A stretch of 9,949 nt of DNA from Flavobacteriales bacterium (lineage in GTDB: Bacteria > Bacteroidota > Bacteroidia > Flavobacteriales > UA16): assembly GCA_030831885.1 (NCBI GenBank), contig JAURKF010000186.1:1-9949 (forward strand), in the 5' to 3' direction. A model generated the notes under the pieces. The model searched no databases, had not been told where the DNA came from, and saw nothing but the letters and a program-made list of their open reading frames with translations. Positions 1 to 7,163 of the stretch are shown here, piece by piece (the first letter of the stretch is position 1; each line of letters begins with the position of its first letter). Made by a program: the position numbers and the translations under genes.

Positions 1-1
1 G

Positions 2-937
2 CCCGGCATGACCGTGAATCGCTACTGTTCGAGTGGTTTGGAAACCATAGCCATCGCTTCAGCAAAAATTCATGCAGGCATGGCCGACTGTATCATCGCA
101 GGCGGAGTAGAAACCATGTCGCCAATTCCATTCGGCGGCTGGCGTATAGTGCCCAATGCAAAAGTGGCCAAAGAACATCCCGATTGGTATTGGGGTATGG
201 GGCTCACAGCCGAAGCAGTAGCAACTGACTATAAAATTTCTCGCGAAGCACAAGACGTATTCGCTTACACTTCGCACCAAAAAGCCGTAGCAGCAATTGA
301 AAGCGGCAAGTGGAAAGAAGAGATTGTGCCTGTCGAAGTCACCGACATTTTTCTTGACGCAAACGAAAAACGCACTGAACGTAAATACATCGTCGATACC
401 GATGAAGGTGCACGTAAAGACACCTCGGTAGAAGCTCTGGCCAAATTGAAACCTGTCTTCGATGCAATGGGCTCAGTGACGGCAGGCAATTCTTCCCAAA
501 CATCGGATGGCGCTGCATTCGTGATGATTGTAAGCGAATCGATGCTTAAGCGATTGAACATCCAACCCAAAGCGCGCCTCATGAGTTATCACGTCGCCGC
601 ATTGGAGCCGCGCATCATGGGTGTGGGTCCTATCTATGCCATTCCCGGTGCGTTGCAGCGCGCAGCATTGAAGCAAAGCGATATCGACCTCATTGAGCTC
701 AACGAAGCTTTTGCATCACAATCACTTGCTGTCATAGAAACACTCGGACTCGATGCGTCACGCGTGAATGTGAACGGCGGTGCGATTGCATTGGGCCATC
801 CGCTTGGATGCACAGGCGCGAAACTCACCGTGCAGCTGCTAAATGAAATGCGGCGCAGAAAGAACAAGTACGGCATGGTGACCATGTGCGTAGGAACCGG
901 GCAAGGTGCTGCCGGAATTTTTGAATTATTGAATTGA
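2..937 (+). CDS. fadA: Acetyl-CoA C-acyltransferase (thiolase), 5' end outside the window
   Basis: This is the last enzyme of fatty-acid beta-oxidation: it cleaves 3-ketoacyl-CoA with CoA into acetyl-CoA and a shortened acyl-CoA. The reading frame is open to the first base, so the ATG at 8 is internal. About 90 N-terminal residues are missing, judged by the position of the nucleophile. The active-site Cys lies in [11 protein letters not shown] at the start of the fragment. The C-terminal active-site pieces are also present: the NEAFA motif, [15 protein letters not shown] with its His, and [11 protein letters not shown] with the second catalytic Cys. The stop lies 17 bp before the acyl-CoA dehydrogenase start, so the two are probably co-transcribed, as in fadN-A-E style operons. 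The trifunctional hydroxyacyl-CoA dehydrogenase would be expected just upstream. The family call is secure; the chain-length preference cannot be read from the sequence. Confidence 0.95.
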   Translation, partial: PGMTVNRYCSSGLETIAIASAKIHAGMADCIIAGGVETMSPIPFGGWRIVPNAKVAKEHPDWYWGMGLTAEAVATDYKISREAQDVFAYTSHQKAVAAIESGKWKEEIVPVEVTDIFLDANEKRTERKYIVDTDEGARKDTSVEALAKLKPVFDAMGSVTAGNSSQTSDGAAFVMIVSESMLKRLNIQPKARLMSYHVAALEPRIMGVGPIYAIPGALQRAALKQSDIDLIELNEAFASQSLAVIETLGLDASRVNVNGGAIALGHPLGCTGAKLTVQLLNEMRRRKNKYGMVTMCVGTGQGAAGIFELLN

Positions 938-954
938 TCAGAAAAATAGATACT

Positions 955-2739
955 ATGTCAACTCCAAGTTCCAAAACGCTCACCGGTGGTGAGTTCCTTA
1001 TCAAGGACATCGATTGCAGCCAGGTGTTTATTCCCGAAGAATTCGGTGAAGAACAATTGATGATGAAGCAAACATGTCACGATTTTATCAATCAGGAAAT
1101 CGTTCCCCATCTCGATGCCATCGATTACCAGCAGGAAGGATTGATGGAGAGCATTCTCGACAAAGCAGGTGAGTTGGGGCTACTGAGTATTTCCATCCCC
1201 GAAGAGCTCGGCGGCATGGGTATGGACTTCAAGACTTCAATGCTCACTACAGAGGTGCTCGGAGCAGGACATTCCTTCAGCGTGGCATATGGAGCGCATA
1301 CGGGAATCGGAACGTTGCCCATTTTATACTATGGCAATGAAGACCAGAAGAAACGTTTCATTCCCAAACTCGCTACGGGCGAGTGGAAAGGCTGCTACTG
1401 CCTCACTGAGCCCGGAAGCGGATCGGATGCCAACAGCGGGAAAACGAAAGCCGTGTTAAGCGAAGACGGAAAGCACTACATCATCAACGGACAAAAGATG
1501 TGGATTACCAATGGTGGATTCGCACATGTGCTCACTGTGTTTGCGAAAATCGACAACGACGAAAACCTGTCGGCCTTTATCCTCACCCGCGACATGGAAG
1601 GAATCACCTTCAATGCGGAAGAAAAGAAAATGGGCATCAAAGGATCTTCAACCCGCCAGATTTTCTTCAACAATGTGAAAGTGCCGGTTGAGAATCTGCT
1701 GAGCGAACGCGGCAATGGATTCAAAATCGCAGTAAACATCCTCAATATCGGTCGCATCAAATTGGGTGGGGGTGTATTGGGAGGCGCAAAAGAGTCTATC
1801 ACTTACGCCATCAACTATGCCAACGAACGTCAGCAGTTTGGAAGACCTATCATGAAATACGGCGCCATTCGTCACAAGCTCGGCGACATGGCCATTCGAA
1901 TCTATGCAACGGAAAGCGCTTTGTACCGTGCAACGCAAAACATCGACGATGAGATTGCCTCATTGCAGCAAGCAGGAATGGAAAAAGGTAAGGCGGTATT
2001 GAAAGGCATAGCATCATTTGCGCCTGAATGCGCCATCTTGAAAGTGCTCGGATCGGAAGTACTCGACTACGTGGTAGACGAAGCCGTGCAAATTCACGGT
2101 GGCATGGGATACAGCGCCGAAACCCGCGTGGAAAGGGCCTATCGCGACGCGCGTATCAACCGAATCTTCGAAGGCACCAATGAAATCAATCGCTTGCTCA
2201 TCGTCGACATGATTTTGAAGAAAGCCATGAAAGGAGAACTCGACCTTATGACACCCGCCATGAACGTTGCCAACGAACTCATGGCGATACCCGATTTTGG
2301 TGAGGCGCCATCCAACACATTTGAGCAATGCCATACGTATGTGAAGCAATTCAAGAAAGCAGTTTTGCTCGTTGCAGGTGCCGCCGTTCAGAAACTCATG
2401 ATGCAACTTGAAAAAGAGCAGGAAGTACTTATGCACGTGGCCGATATGATTATCGCTACTTATGCAGCAGAATCCATGCTTCTGCGCGTCGAGAAACTGA
2501 ATGGCTCGGGAACAAATACCGAATTGCAAGAAGAAATGCTAAAAGTATTTTGCTATGATTGTGCTGAGAATATTGCAGTCGCAGGAAAGGAAGCCCTGCT
2601 CGCATTTGGCAGCGGCGATGAGCTGCGCATGATGCTGATGGGCTTGCGCCGCTTCACGAAAACAGAACCATTTAATGTCAAAGAGGCTCGCAGGAAAGTA
2701 GCAGCGAAAGTGATTGAAGAGAATAGGTATGCGTTGTAA
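955..2739 (+). CDS. fadE: Acyl-CoA dehydrogenase, long FadE/VLCAD-like form
   Basis: This FAD enzyme catalyses the first step of beta-oxidation, acyl-CoA to trans-2-enoyl-CoA, passing electrons to electron-transfer flavoprotein. The product is 594 residues, the length of the FadE/VLCAD-type members with an extra C-terminal helical region, against about 380 for short-chain family members. Visible signatures are [10 protein letters not shown] (around residue 152) followed by MWITNGG, the ERQQFGRPI segment, [10 protein letters not shown], and FEGTNEINR. The Glu of the last (residue 406) is the likely catalytic base. I chose the ATG at 955. The frame is open upstream to a TTG at 934, but that codon overlaps the thiolase stop and adds seven residues unlike the family. 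There is no clear Shine-Dalgarno sequence. The gene ends 24 bp from the convergent hepT gene, and I see no strong terminator between them. Confidence 0.95.
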   Translation: MSTPSSKTLTGGEFLIKDIDCSQVFIPEEFGEEQLMMKQTCHDFINQEIVPHLDAIDYQQEGLMESILDKAGELGLLSISIPEELGGMGMDFKTSMLTTEVLGAGHSFSVAYGAHTGIGTLPILYYGNEDQKKRFIPKLATGEWKGCYCLTEPGSGSDANSGKTKAVLSEDGKHYIINGQKMWITNGGFAHVLTVFAKIDNDENLSAFILTRDMEGITFNAEEKKMGIKGSSTRQIFFNNVKVPVENLLSERGNGFKIAVNILNIGRIKLGGGVLGGAKESITYAINYANERQQFGRPIMKYGAIRHKLGDMAIRIYATESALYRATQNIDDEIASLQQAGMEKGKAVLKGIASFAPECAILKVLGSEVLDYVVDEAVQIHGGMGYSAETRVERAYRDARINRIFEGTNEINRLLIVDMILKKAMKGELDLMTPAMNVANELMAIPDFGEAPSNTFEQCHTYVKQFKKAVLLVAGAAVQKLMMQLEKEQEVLMHVADMIIATYAAESMLLRVEKLNGSGTNTELQEEMLKVFCYDCAENIAVAGKEALLAFGSGDELRMMLMGLRRFTKTEPFNVKEARRKVAAKVIEENRYAL

Positions 2740-2763
2740 CCTGCATTCGATTTCTTGCTTTTC

Positions 2764-3108
2764 TCAGGACCTGAACTCATTCTCCAGAATGCTTTGCATG
2801 TGTTTCTCGAGCACGTCCAAGTCTTGTGTAGCATAGTAAATTCTTTCAGCTTTGATCCCATGGTACACATGGATAATGAAGTTGCGAAAGGAGCGCGGGA
2901 TATGCCATGGATAATCGTACTTAGCAAGCAGTTCATCATCGATGTGACGAATGGCCTCACCAATAATGAGAAACTGGTATTGCACTGCGCTCTGAACCTT
3001 TACATCATGACTAAAGGTTTTCTGATTCATACCCGATACAAATTCTTTGATAAGGCGTATGGCCTCGAGAATATGTTCGATACGCTCCTTTGGCGTTGGA
3101 CTACCCAT
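2764..3108 (-). CDS. hepT: HepT-like HEPN toxin (DUF86) of a HepT/MntA module
   Basis: This 114-residue all-helical protein carries the HEPN RNase signature RX4HXY as RNFIIHVY (R75, H80, Y82). Known HepT toxins are tRNA-directed or mRNA-directed RNases, silenced when the partner nucleotidyltransferase AMPylates the motif tyrosine. That tyrosine is present here, so the same control is plausible. The helix containing FLIIGEAIRHI and the PWHIPRSFRN turn before the motif are also typical. I chose the ATG whose first bases overlap the end of the antitoxin gene by 8 nt (ATGGGTAG), which implies translational coupling. A start nine codons further upstream is possible. The stop faces the end of fadE across 24 bp. 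Length and motif look intact, so the toxin is probably functional. Confidence 0.88.
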   Translation of the reverse strand: MGSPTPKERIEHILEAIRLIKEFVSGMNQKTFSHDVKVQSAVQYQFLIIGEAIRHIDDELLAKYDYPWHIPRSFRNFIIHVYHGIKAERIYYATQDLDVLEKHMQSILENEFRS

Positions 3109-3697
3109 AGATTTTAATCCAATCTTGTTGCGCACTTCCCAGTGCGAAATTTTTGAGACATCCCTTCTCTACCAAATCGACTTTGCGGTTGATTTTCTGT
3201 TCTATTCGATACGCGATATCCGCCAGGTCGAAAAAGGAGTATTTCTTCTTCTTGTTCAGCTCCACCATGATATCAACGTCACTATCCCTTCTTGCCTCTC
3301 CGCGTGCCACCGAACCAAATAACCAAGCGCCTTCAACACGCCCGTCGCTCTTTAGCGCGGACTTAATTACACTTACAAGACTCGATTCAGGTTGGCTGCT
3401 AGCAGCCTTGTAGCTAACAGCCTTTTCAGCCACTTGCAAGGCCCTTATCGCCAACTGATCATCGCCAACTTCTTGCAACACTTTGTCGCGTAAATACAAT
3501 ACCAGCAATTCATCCGCATCCCGGTTGTAGAGCTTCGCCAGTTTCTGCACCATTGTCTTCGTCAATCGTCGCTCGCCGCGCTCCATCTTGCTAAGAATAG
3601 CAACATCCACGTCGACCAATGCGGCAACTTTACGCAAAGGAAGCTTGCTTTCTATGCGTAATCGGCGAAGCATATGTCCAATGGTTTCTGTTGACAT
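3101..3697 (-). CDS. mntA: XRE-type HTH fused to MntA-like nucleotidyltransferase, antitoxin of HepT
   Basis: This 198-residue protein has two domains. Residues about 5-64 form a Cro/C1-type helix-turn-helix (IGHMLRRLRIESKLPLRKVA, then ILSKMERGERRLT). Residues about 108-195 form a minimal nucleotidyltransferase with GSX10DXD (G128, S129, D140, D142) and a third acidic residue at D174 in RKVDLVE. MNT antitoxins transfer AMP to the HepT active-site tyrosine. Most are stand-alone proteins of 100-150 residues, so the N-terminal HTH probably adds DNA-binding autoregulation. The gene lies directly upstream of hepT with an 8-nt overlap. A TTGAC-N7-GTCAA palindrome and a Bacteroidota-like -7 box lie just upstream of the start. 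All catalytic residues are present. The family calls are secure; the regulatory role of the HTH is inferred. Confidence 0.88.
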   Translation of the reverse strand: MSTETIGHMLRRLRIESKLPLRKVAALVDVDVAILSKMERGERRLTKTMVQKLAKLYNRDADELLVLYLRDKVLQEVGDDQLAIRALQVAEKAVSYKAASSQPESSLVSVIKSALKSDGRVEGAWLFGSVARGEARRDSDVDIMVELNKKKKYSFFDLADIAYRIEQKINRKVDLVEKGCLKNFALGSAQQDWIKIYG

Positions 3698-3705
3698 GAA
3701 ACGTG

Positions 3706-3722
3706 TTGACTGATTGTGTCAA
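3706..3722. promoter_or_regulatory. Candidate operator: TTGAC-N7-GTCAA palindrome
   Basis: A perfect inverted repeat (TTGAC, 7-nt spacer, GTCAA) ends 8 bp upstream of the XRE-MNT start codon. Its half-site GTTGAC recurs as a direct copy at 3690-3695. Size, symmetry and position fit a Cro/C1-type binding site, and it overlaps the predicted promoter. The assignment to the fused HTH is inference. Confidence 0.45.
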
Positions 3723-3727
3723 AAATA
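3720..3727 (-). promoter_or_regulatory. Candidate -7 element (TATTTTTG) of the mntA-hepT operon
   Basis: On the minus strand TATTTTTG fits the Bacteroidota -7 consensus TAnnTTTG. It would place transcription start inside or beside the palindrome. I see no good -33 TTTG at the usual spacing, so the call rests on the -7 box and position only. Confidence 0.35.
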
Positions 3728-3801
3728 GCGAATTCCCTTTTCACATGCACCATTTCAATTCATAGGCACACCAAGAACCAATGCCAAGGAACGCCCCATC
3801 C

Positions 3802-3829
3802 GTAATCCGTAATTCGTAATTCGTAATCC
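3802..3829. repeat. Four tandem heptamers GTAAT(T/C)C
   Basis: Four head-to-tail 7-mers read GTAATCC, GTAATTC, GTAATTC, GTAATCC. The same heptamer family (GTAaTTC/GTAcTTC) recurs at 6455-6475, 7164-7191 and 9714-9748, always between genes. Here it abuts the stop codon of the DUF2400 remnant. Confidence 0.7.
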
Positions 3830-3831
3830 CC

Positions 3832-3945
3832 CTACCACTTCTCAATCGCCCCAAACCAAACAAGGCATAATCATACTTGACCGAATCAGTCGGGTCGTTT
3901 CATATGCGTTGAAACGCTGCAGTTTGAAGTCTGAGCCGATTAAAA
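3832..3945 (-). pseudogene. Decayed 3' end of a second DUF2400 (TIGR02757) homologue
   Basis: On the minus strand this stretch encodes DPTDSVKYDY, ALFGLGAIEKW and a TAG stop, matching the C-terminus of the intact DUF2400 protein (DPTDPVKYDY, ALFGLGAIEKW). Two lesions break it: one base is lost in the C-run (3847-3850 region; CCCC against CCCCC in the intact gene), and there is a TGA where the frame crosses 3899-3901. Upstream of that TGA, AAFQRI resembles AVLRRL in the intact protein, and the match then fades near the ORF6N stop. Differences from the intact copy are nearly all synonymous, so this is a diverged homologue and not a recent duplicate. The 5' part of the gene is absent. Confidence 0.8.
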
Positions 3946-3948
3946 TCG

Positions 3949-4524
3949 TTATGGTTCTTCTCTGTTAAATCCGATAAGTCTTCTATTACTCATCGCAGGC
4001 CGCAGCAATTCTTCTATGACCTGATAAATGTGCTGTATATGATCATTGTGCGCCGTTTGATTTGCGTTCAACTCGTTGATTTTATCCAACAGGTCGTCAT
4101 AGTTCAAGGCTCATGCGCGCATACTGACGAATACACGCATGATGGAAATATTGACCTGAATGGCCGTTGAGCTGTTCAATACAGAAGAAAGCATAGCGAC
4201 GCCCTGTTCAGTAAACACATAGGGAGGAAATTTCCGATGCCTGCCTTTGCCCTTTTCTAAGGTCGCAAATTGCGACCTTAAAGAGGATGATTCAGGCGAA
4301 TCATGCAGATGTGTCTTCAATTTCTCCCACTCTTGTTGAGTCAGCTGAAACATGAAATCTTCCGGGAATCGCTCTAGATTTCTTTTTACTTGCTCATTCA
4401 GCCGCTTCGTCTCAACGCCATACAACTCGGCCAAATCGGAATCCATTAATACCTGCTGGTTGCGCACGATGATAATCGACCGTGCGATTCGTTCTTGGAT
4501 CAAGATGTCTGTATTTACTTTCAT
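3949..4524 (-). pseudogene. ORF6N-domain protein gene interrupted by an in-frame TGA
   Basis: ORF6N domains occur in phage and phage-derived DNA-binding proteins and are common in Bacteroidota accessory DNA. The uninterrupted frame (4111-4524, 137 residues) carries the domain: QVLMDSDLAELYGVETKRLN, then RFPEDFMFQLT and PPYVFTEQGVAMLSSVLNS, then a C-terminal NISIMRVFVSMRA. The frame then meets TGA at 4113-4111. It continues without a shift for 53 more codons, reading ALNYDDLLDKINELN, HIYQVIEELLRP and NRRLIGF to a TAA. That is the normal C-terminal tail of this family, for a total of about 190 residues. This suggests a single nonsense mutation. A shortened but functional product from 4111-4524 remains possible. 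TGA is used as a normal stop by other genes here. The gene lies between an intact and a remnant DUF2400 3' end. Confidence 0.82.
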
Positions 4525-4622
4525 AGCAGCTAGATTTAGATTTCCAAGCGGCCAAACTACACAGCTATTATTTCGCGCACCGGCATAATGAAGACTACGT
4601 TATTCCTCAAAGGAATATTCAC

Positions 4623-5411
4623 TCACCACTTCTCAATCGCCCCCAACCCAAACAACGCATAGTCATATTTCACAGGATCGGTAGGATCCAACCTACGAAG
4701 CACTGCGTCGAGCTCTTGTACAGCACGCGCATCGTTTTGCTTGCGTGTTAGCATACCGAGTTGGCGTGCAACATTGCCTGAGTGCACATCGAGCGGGATT
4801 GATAAATGTGCAGGTGAAATATTTTTCCAGAGACCCAAATCCACCGCGTTTTTATCCTTTCGTACCATCCAGCGCAAAAACATATTCATGCGCTTGGCAC
4901 TTGAGCCGGAAAGCGGATCAGACACATGCTTCTCCGAACGCGCCGCATGTGGAATGCTAAAGAAGCGCTGCTTGAATTCCGAAATGGAGTGACTCGTTTT
5001 TCCATGTGCTGCTATTGAATCGCTGAAACAAGACTCCATCGATTCATGCTCCTCATACATATTCCGCAGCGCTTTCAGGAAGACCGCAAAGTCGCCCGCG
5101 TTAAAGGTGCGGTGAACAAAACCCTTGATTGCCTTCACATCACGCCCTGAGAAATTCATCACAAAATCATACGGTGCATCATCCATCAACTCCATCATGC
5201 GCGAAGCACTCTTGATAATGGCTTTGCGATTGCCCCAGCTGATGGTGGCAGTCAGAAAAGCCGCAATCTCAATATCCTGACGGCTTGTGAACCGATGCGG
5301 AATGGAAACGGGATCGTCATCGATAAACGCCGACACATTGAATTGGTCGTACTTCGCATCGAGAAATGCCTTCAACGCAGCCTCATTAATTCCGGAGTAT
5401 TTCTTCACCAT
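4623..5411 (-). CDS. DUF2400 / TIGR02757 family protein
   Basis: This conserved protein, widespread in Bacteroidota, has no firmly known function. The 262-residue length is normal for the family. Recognisable blocks are DDDPVSIPHRFTSRQDIEIA (residues 31-50), WGNRKAIIKSA, KRMNMFLRWMVRKD (residues 173-186) and the C-terminal DPVKYDYALFGLG. The segment IPLDVHSGNVARQLG (D208, H210) resembles the D-x-H strand after the hairpin in HhH-GPD DNA glycosylases, which have a VDTHV-type motif. A DNA-repair role is therefore a possibility, but this is inference from one motif. There is no signal peptide, so it is cytoplasmic. I chose the ATG at 5411 because it gives the family's usual N-terminus. A homologous 3'-end remnant lies about 800 bp downstream, beyond the ORF6N gene. 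Confidence 0.85.
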   Translation of the reverse strand: MVKKYSGINEAALKAFLDAKYDQFNVSAFIDDDPVSIPHRFTSRQDIEIAAFLTATISWGNRKAIIKSASRMMELMDDAPYDFVMNFSGRDVKAIKGFVHRTFNAGDFAVFLKALRNMYEEHESMESCFSDSIAAHGKTSHSISEFKQRFFSIPHAARSEKHVSDPLSGSSAKRMNMFLRWMVRKDKNAVDLGLWKNISPAHLSIPLDVHSGNVARQLGMLTRKQNDARAVQELDAVLRRLDPTDPVKYDYALFGLGAIEKW

Positions 5412-5450
5412 TCAATCATTTTGTACAATTACTCGAGCTCGGTATATCCC

Positions 5451-5490
5451 GGTCACCGCTGACTTCGACTTCGCTCAGTCAACGGTGACC
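5451..5490. repeat. Long imperfect hairpin between DUF4159 and DUF2400 genes
   Basis: GGTCACCG at 5451-5458 pairs with CGGTGACC at 5483-5490. An inner GACT/AGTC stem follows after a 2-nt internal loop, leaving a 12-nt loop. It is a REP-like palindrome sharing the GGTGACCGAG arm with the 24-bp units downstream. It could end minus-strand transcripts of the DUF4159 gene, but there is no clear T-run. Confidence 0.6.
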
Positions 5491-5547
5491 GAGTGCAGCC
5501 AAGGCTCACGGAGAGCAGTCATTGCCAAACAAGCCCATTCGAGGCCA

Positions 5548-5619
5548 GGTGACCGAGCGAAGCCGAGGCCAGCCGACCAAGCGCAGCCGAGACCACCTGA
5601 CAGAGCGAAGCCGAGGTCA
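5548..5619. repeat. Three tandem 24-bp units (core GAGCGAAGCCGAG)
   Basis: Three head-to-tail 24-mers occupy 5548-5571, 5572-5595 and 5596-5619, with a core like GAGCGAAGCCGAG and TGACC/GGTCA-like ends. A fourth single unit is at 7200-7222. The third unit includes the stop codon of the DUF4159 gene (TGA from 5619-5617), so the array begins exactly at that gene's end. Confidence 0.75.
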
Positions 5620-6285
5620 GTCATCGCCCATCATCACATACTGCAAGATATTCGCCCCCATCTTCAACGCCTTAGTGCGGGCTTCGTCAGAGTCTTTGTG
5701 CACTTCGAAATCTTCCCAGCCATCGCCAAGGTCGCACTCGTAATCATAGAAACAGACTAAGCGACCTTCCCATAACAAGCCGAAACCTTGTGGTGCTTTT
5801 TTATCGTGCTCGTGGATTTTAGGCAAGCCATTCGGGAAATCATACGTCTGATGATAAATGGGATGACTAAACGGAAGCTCAATAAAATCCAATTCAGGAA
5901 AAACCTTCTTCATCTCCTTTCGCACAAACTTGTCCATACCGAAGTTGTCGGAGATATGCAGAAAACCACCGCCCAACAAGTAGCTGCGCAGGTTGCTTGC
6001 ATCGGATGCGCTGAACACTACATTGCCATGCCCTGTCATGTGCACAAAAGGAAAGTTGATGATTTCCGGATTGCCCACTTCGATGTAAGGCACATCCTTA
6101 TCGATGTTGGTGGACAAATTCTTATTGGCAAAATCGACCAGATTGGGCACACTGGTGGGGTTGGAGTAATAGTCACCGCCGCCCTTGTACTTTAGCACGG
6201 CCACCTTGTAAGAAGGAGGTGCAGAAGCAAAGGCCATCAGCACAATCGCCAAAACCGTCAGCGTGAAAATTCTAAATATCGTCAT
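5617..6285 (-). CDS. DUF4159 family exported protein
   Basis: This 222-residue protein belongs to the DUF4159 family, which is common in Bacteroidota and has a fold related to class I glutamine amidotransferase-like domains. Its function is not established. Residues 1-22 form a signal peptide (MTIFRIF, a hydrophobic run, AFASA), so the protein is exported, probably to the periplasm or outer face. Family blocks visible are FPFVHMTGHGNVVFS (residues 78-92), LLGGGFLHISDNFG (residues 103-116), ELPFSHPIYH (residues 136-145) and LVCFYDYECDLGDGW (residues 176-190). The start at 6285 yields the signal peptide. A TAAATTTG box, fitting the Bacteroidota -7 consensus, lies 4 bp upstream of it, so the transcript may have almost no leader. 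The product ends at the TGA contributed by the repeat array downstream. Confidence 0.88.
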   Translation of the reverse strand: MTIFRIFTLTVLAIVLMAFASAPPSYKVAVLKYKGGGDYYSNPTSVPNLVDFANKNLSTNIDKDVPYIEVGNPEIINFPFVHMTGHGNVVFSASDASNLRSYLLGGGFLHISDNFGMDKFVRKEMKKVFPELDFIELPFSHPIYHQTYDFPNGLPKIHEHDKKAPQGFGLLWEGRLVCFYDYECDLGDGWEDFEVHKDSDEARTKALKMGANILQYVMMGDD

Positions 6286-6345
6286 AGGCCAAATTTAAGA
6301 GGTTCAGGGATTCACGTAAGCGATTCACATTCTTTGGAGGTTTAA

Positions 6346-6412
6346 AGTGAATAGTGAAGTAGTGAATAGTGAAGTAGTGAATAGTGAAGTAGTGAAATAG
6401 TCATTTGAATCG
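6346..6412. repeat. Composite intergenic repeat, copy A (15-bp array plus TCATTTGAATCG)
   Basis: Three exact 15-mers AGTGAATAGTGAAGT (6346-6390) are followed by AGTGAAATAG and TCATTTGAATCG. The same series in the same order occurs at 7062-7129, on the other side of the toxin-antitoxin genes. Similarity continues weakly to about 6430. Confidence 0.85.
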
Positions 6413-6454
6413 AACACCGCACTTCCGTGAGAAGAACCTCCCTTTCGGGACTTT

Positions 6455-6475
6455 GTACTTACTCATTCGTACTTC
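6455..6475. repeat. Three GTACTTC-type heptamers
   Basis: Three consecutive 7-mers read GTACTTA, CTCATTC, GTACTTC. They belong to the same family as the arrays at 3802, 7164 and 9714, and follow composite repeat copy A at a distance similar to that seen after copy B. Confidence 0.55.
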
Positions 6476-6517
6476 ACCCTTCGGTACCCGCGCTAAGCCA
6501 AGGCCTGTGATTGCTAA

Positions 6518-6787
6518 TTAAGGAAATAAATCGTAGATATCCTTTCGATGGGCAATAACGATGAGCCGAACCGAATCCGCATTTAATTTCTCAAGACCTA
6601 ATCGATAGTCCCCAATTCGAACTCGATAATAGCTCTTGAATCCCACTATTTTTTTTACACTTGAAATATGAGAGAGCGAATCAGATTTTTCAAGAGAAAG
6701 GATGAGCTGTTGAACCTTTTCGCGAATTTGAACATCCTTCAGTTTGCGCAATGACTTGAGAAACGAATGATCAAACTCGACCTTCAT
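6518..6787 (-). CDS. RelE/ParE-family toxin
   Basis: This 89-residue protein has the RelE/ParE toxin layout. The N-terminal FDHSFLKSLRKLKD leads into two helices, and a C-terminal sheet holds KKIVGFKSYYRVRIGDYRLG, the most typical stretch, ending in IAHRKDIYDLFP. Members are usually ribosome-dependent mRNA endonucleases (RelE) or gyrase poisons (ParE). The YRVRIGDYRLG block favours the RelE side. The start overlaps the antitoxin stop by 4 nt (ATGA), so the two are translationally coupled with the antitoxin first. The module lies between two direct copies of a composite repeat, which suggests it moves or is lost as a unit. The toxin appears intact. Confidence 0.85.
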   Translation of the reverse strand: MKVEFDHSFLKSLRKLKDVQIREKVQQLILSLEKSDSLSHISSVKKIVGFKSYYRVRIGDYRLGLEKLNADSVRLIVIAHRKDIYDLFP

Positions 6788-6981
6788 TTTTTCTGCAATT
6801 CTCTCATCACGGCAGACCTGGAAACAGTCCGCTTGGTCTTCGTTTTGTCGATGAGTTCGCCCAGCATAAAATCTTCATACTGGCGGCGTGTAAGCCCCAC
6901 AACCTTGCCTCCGAGTCGCTTGGCAAGCGATGATAATATCTTACTGCTTTGGGCATCTGCCTCAATCATTATAATGCTCAT
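6784..6981 (-). CDS. Antitoxin partner of the RelE-like toxin
   Basis: This 65-residue protein lies directly upstream of and overlaps the RelE-like toxin. It reads as a hydrophobic strand-helix segment (ILSSLAKRLGGKVVGLTRRQ), an acidic middle (YEDFMLGELIDKTKTK) and a basic tail (TVSRSAVMRELQKK). This matches small antitoxins paired with RelE-like toxins in Bacteroidota, where the C-terminal part wraps the toxin. I do not see a confident named DNA-binding fold. The start could be the first ATG or the fifth codon (ATG at 6969). A/T-rich DNA with a TATATTTA box lies just upstream and may be the promoter. Function is assigned mainly by position and size. Confidence 0.75.
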   Translation of the reverse strand: MSIIMIEADAQSSKILSSLAKRLGGKVVGLTRRQYEDFMLGELIDKTKTKRTVSRSAVMRELQKK

Positions 6982-7061
6982 GGAGGTAAATATAAAATAA
7001 ATTTCTATTCAGCCGAGGACCGGCCATAAGAACCGCGGTCTTGGTAGTTGGTGCTTTGTGG

Positions 7062-7129
7062 AGTGAAGTAGTGAATAGTGAAGTAGTGAATAGTGAAGTA
7101 GTGAAGTAGTGAAATAGTCATTTGAATCG
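7062..7129. repeat. Composite intergenic repeat, copy B
   Basis: AGTGAAGT, two exact AGTGAATAGTGAAGT 15-mers, AGTGAAGT, then AGTGAAATAG and TCATTTGAATCG. It is in direct orientation to copy A at 6346-6412, 716 bp away. Copies differ in the number and order of AGTGAA units, as expected of slippage. Similarity continues weakly to about 7150. Confidence 0.85.
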
Positions 7130-7163
7130 CACCCCGCCCTTCCTCGAAAAGCAGCACACATCG

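Noticed and set aside
2014..2529. 171-codon open frame antisense to the acyl-CoA dehydrogenase gene
   Set aside because: It lies entirely within a well-supported gene on the other strand, and its product has no recognisable features. Other opposite-strand frames over fadA, fadE, DUF2400, DUF4159 and the LamG gene were dropped for the same reason.
2740..2763. Bidirectional terminator between fadE and hepT
   Set aside because: Only short, interrupted complementarity (GGT/ACC, GAAT/ATTC) with no convincing stem or T-run on either strand.
4111..4113. TGA reassigned to an amino acid (alternative genetic code)
   Set aside because: Thiolase, HepT, DUF2400 and DUF4159 genes here end properly at TGA, so TGA is a working stop codon. 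The ORF6N case is best seen as local.
5287..5760. 157-codon plus-strand open frame across the DUF2400 start and the 24-bp repeats
   Set aside because: The protein is mostly translated repeat (AKPRPADQAQPRPPDRAKPR) and overlaps two better genes.
7018..7040. Operator or hairpin upstream of the RelBE-like pair (GACCG/CGGTC with ACCGCGGT palindrome)
   Set aside because: The pairing is only 5 bp, lies about 40 bp from the start codon, and has no repeat elsewhere to support it.
6346..7129. CRISPR array from the regular repeats
   Set aside because: The units are contiguous 15-mers and 8-mers without unique spacers, and no cas genes are present.
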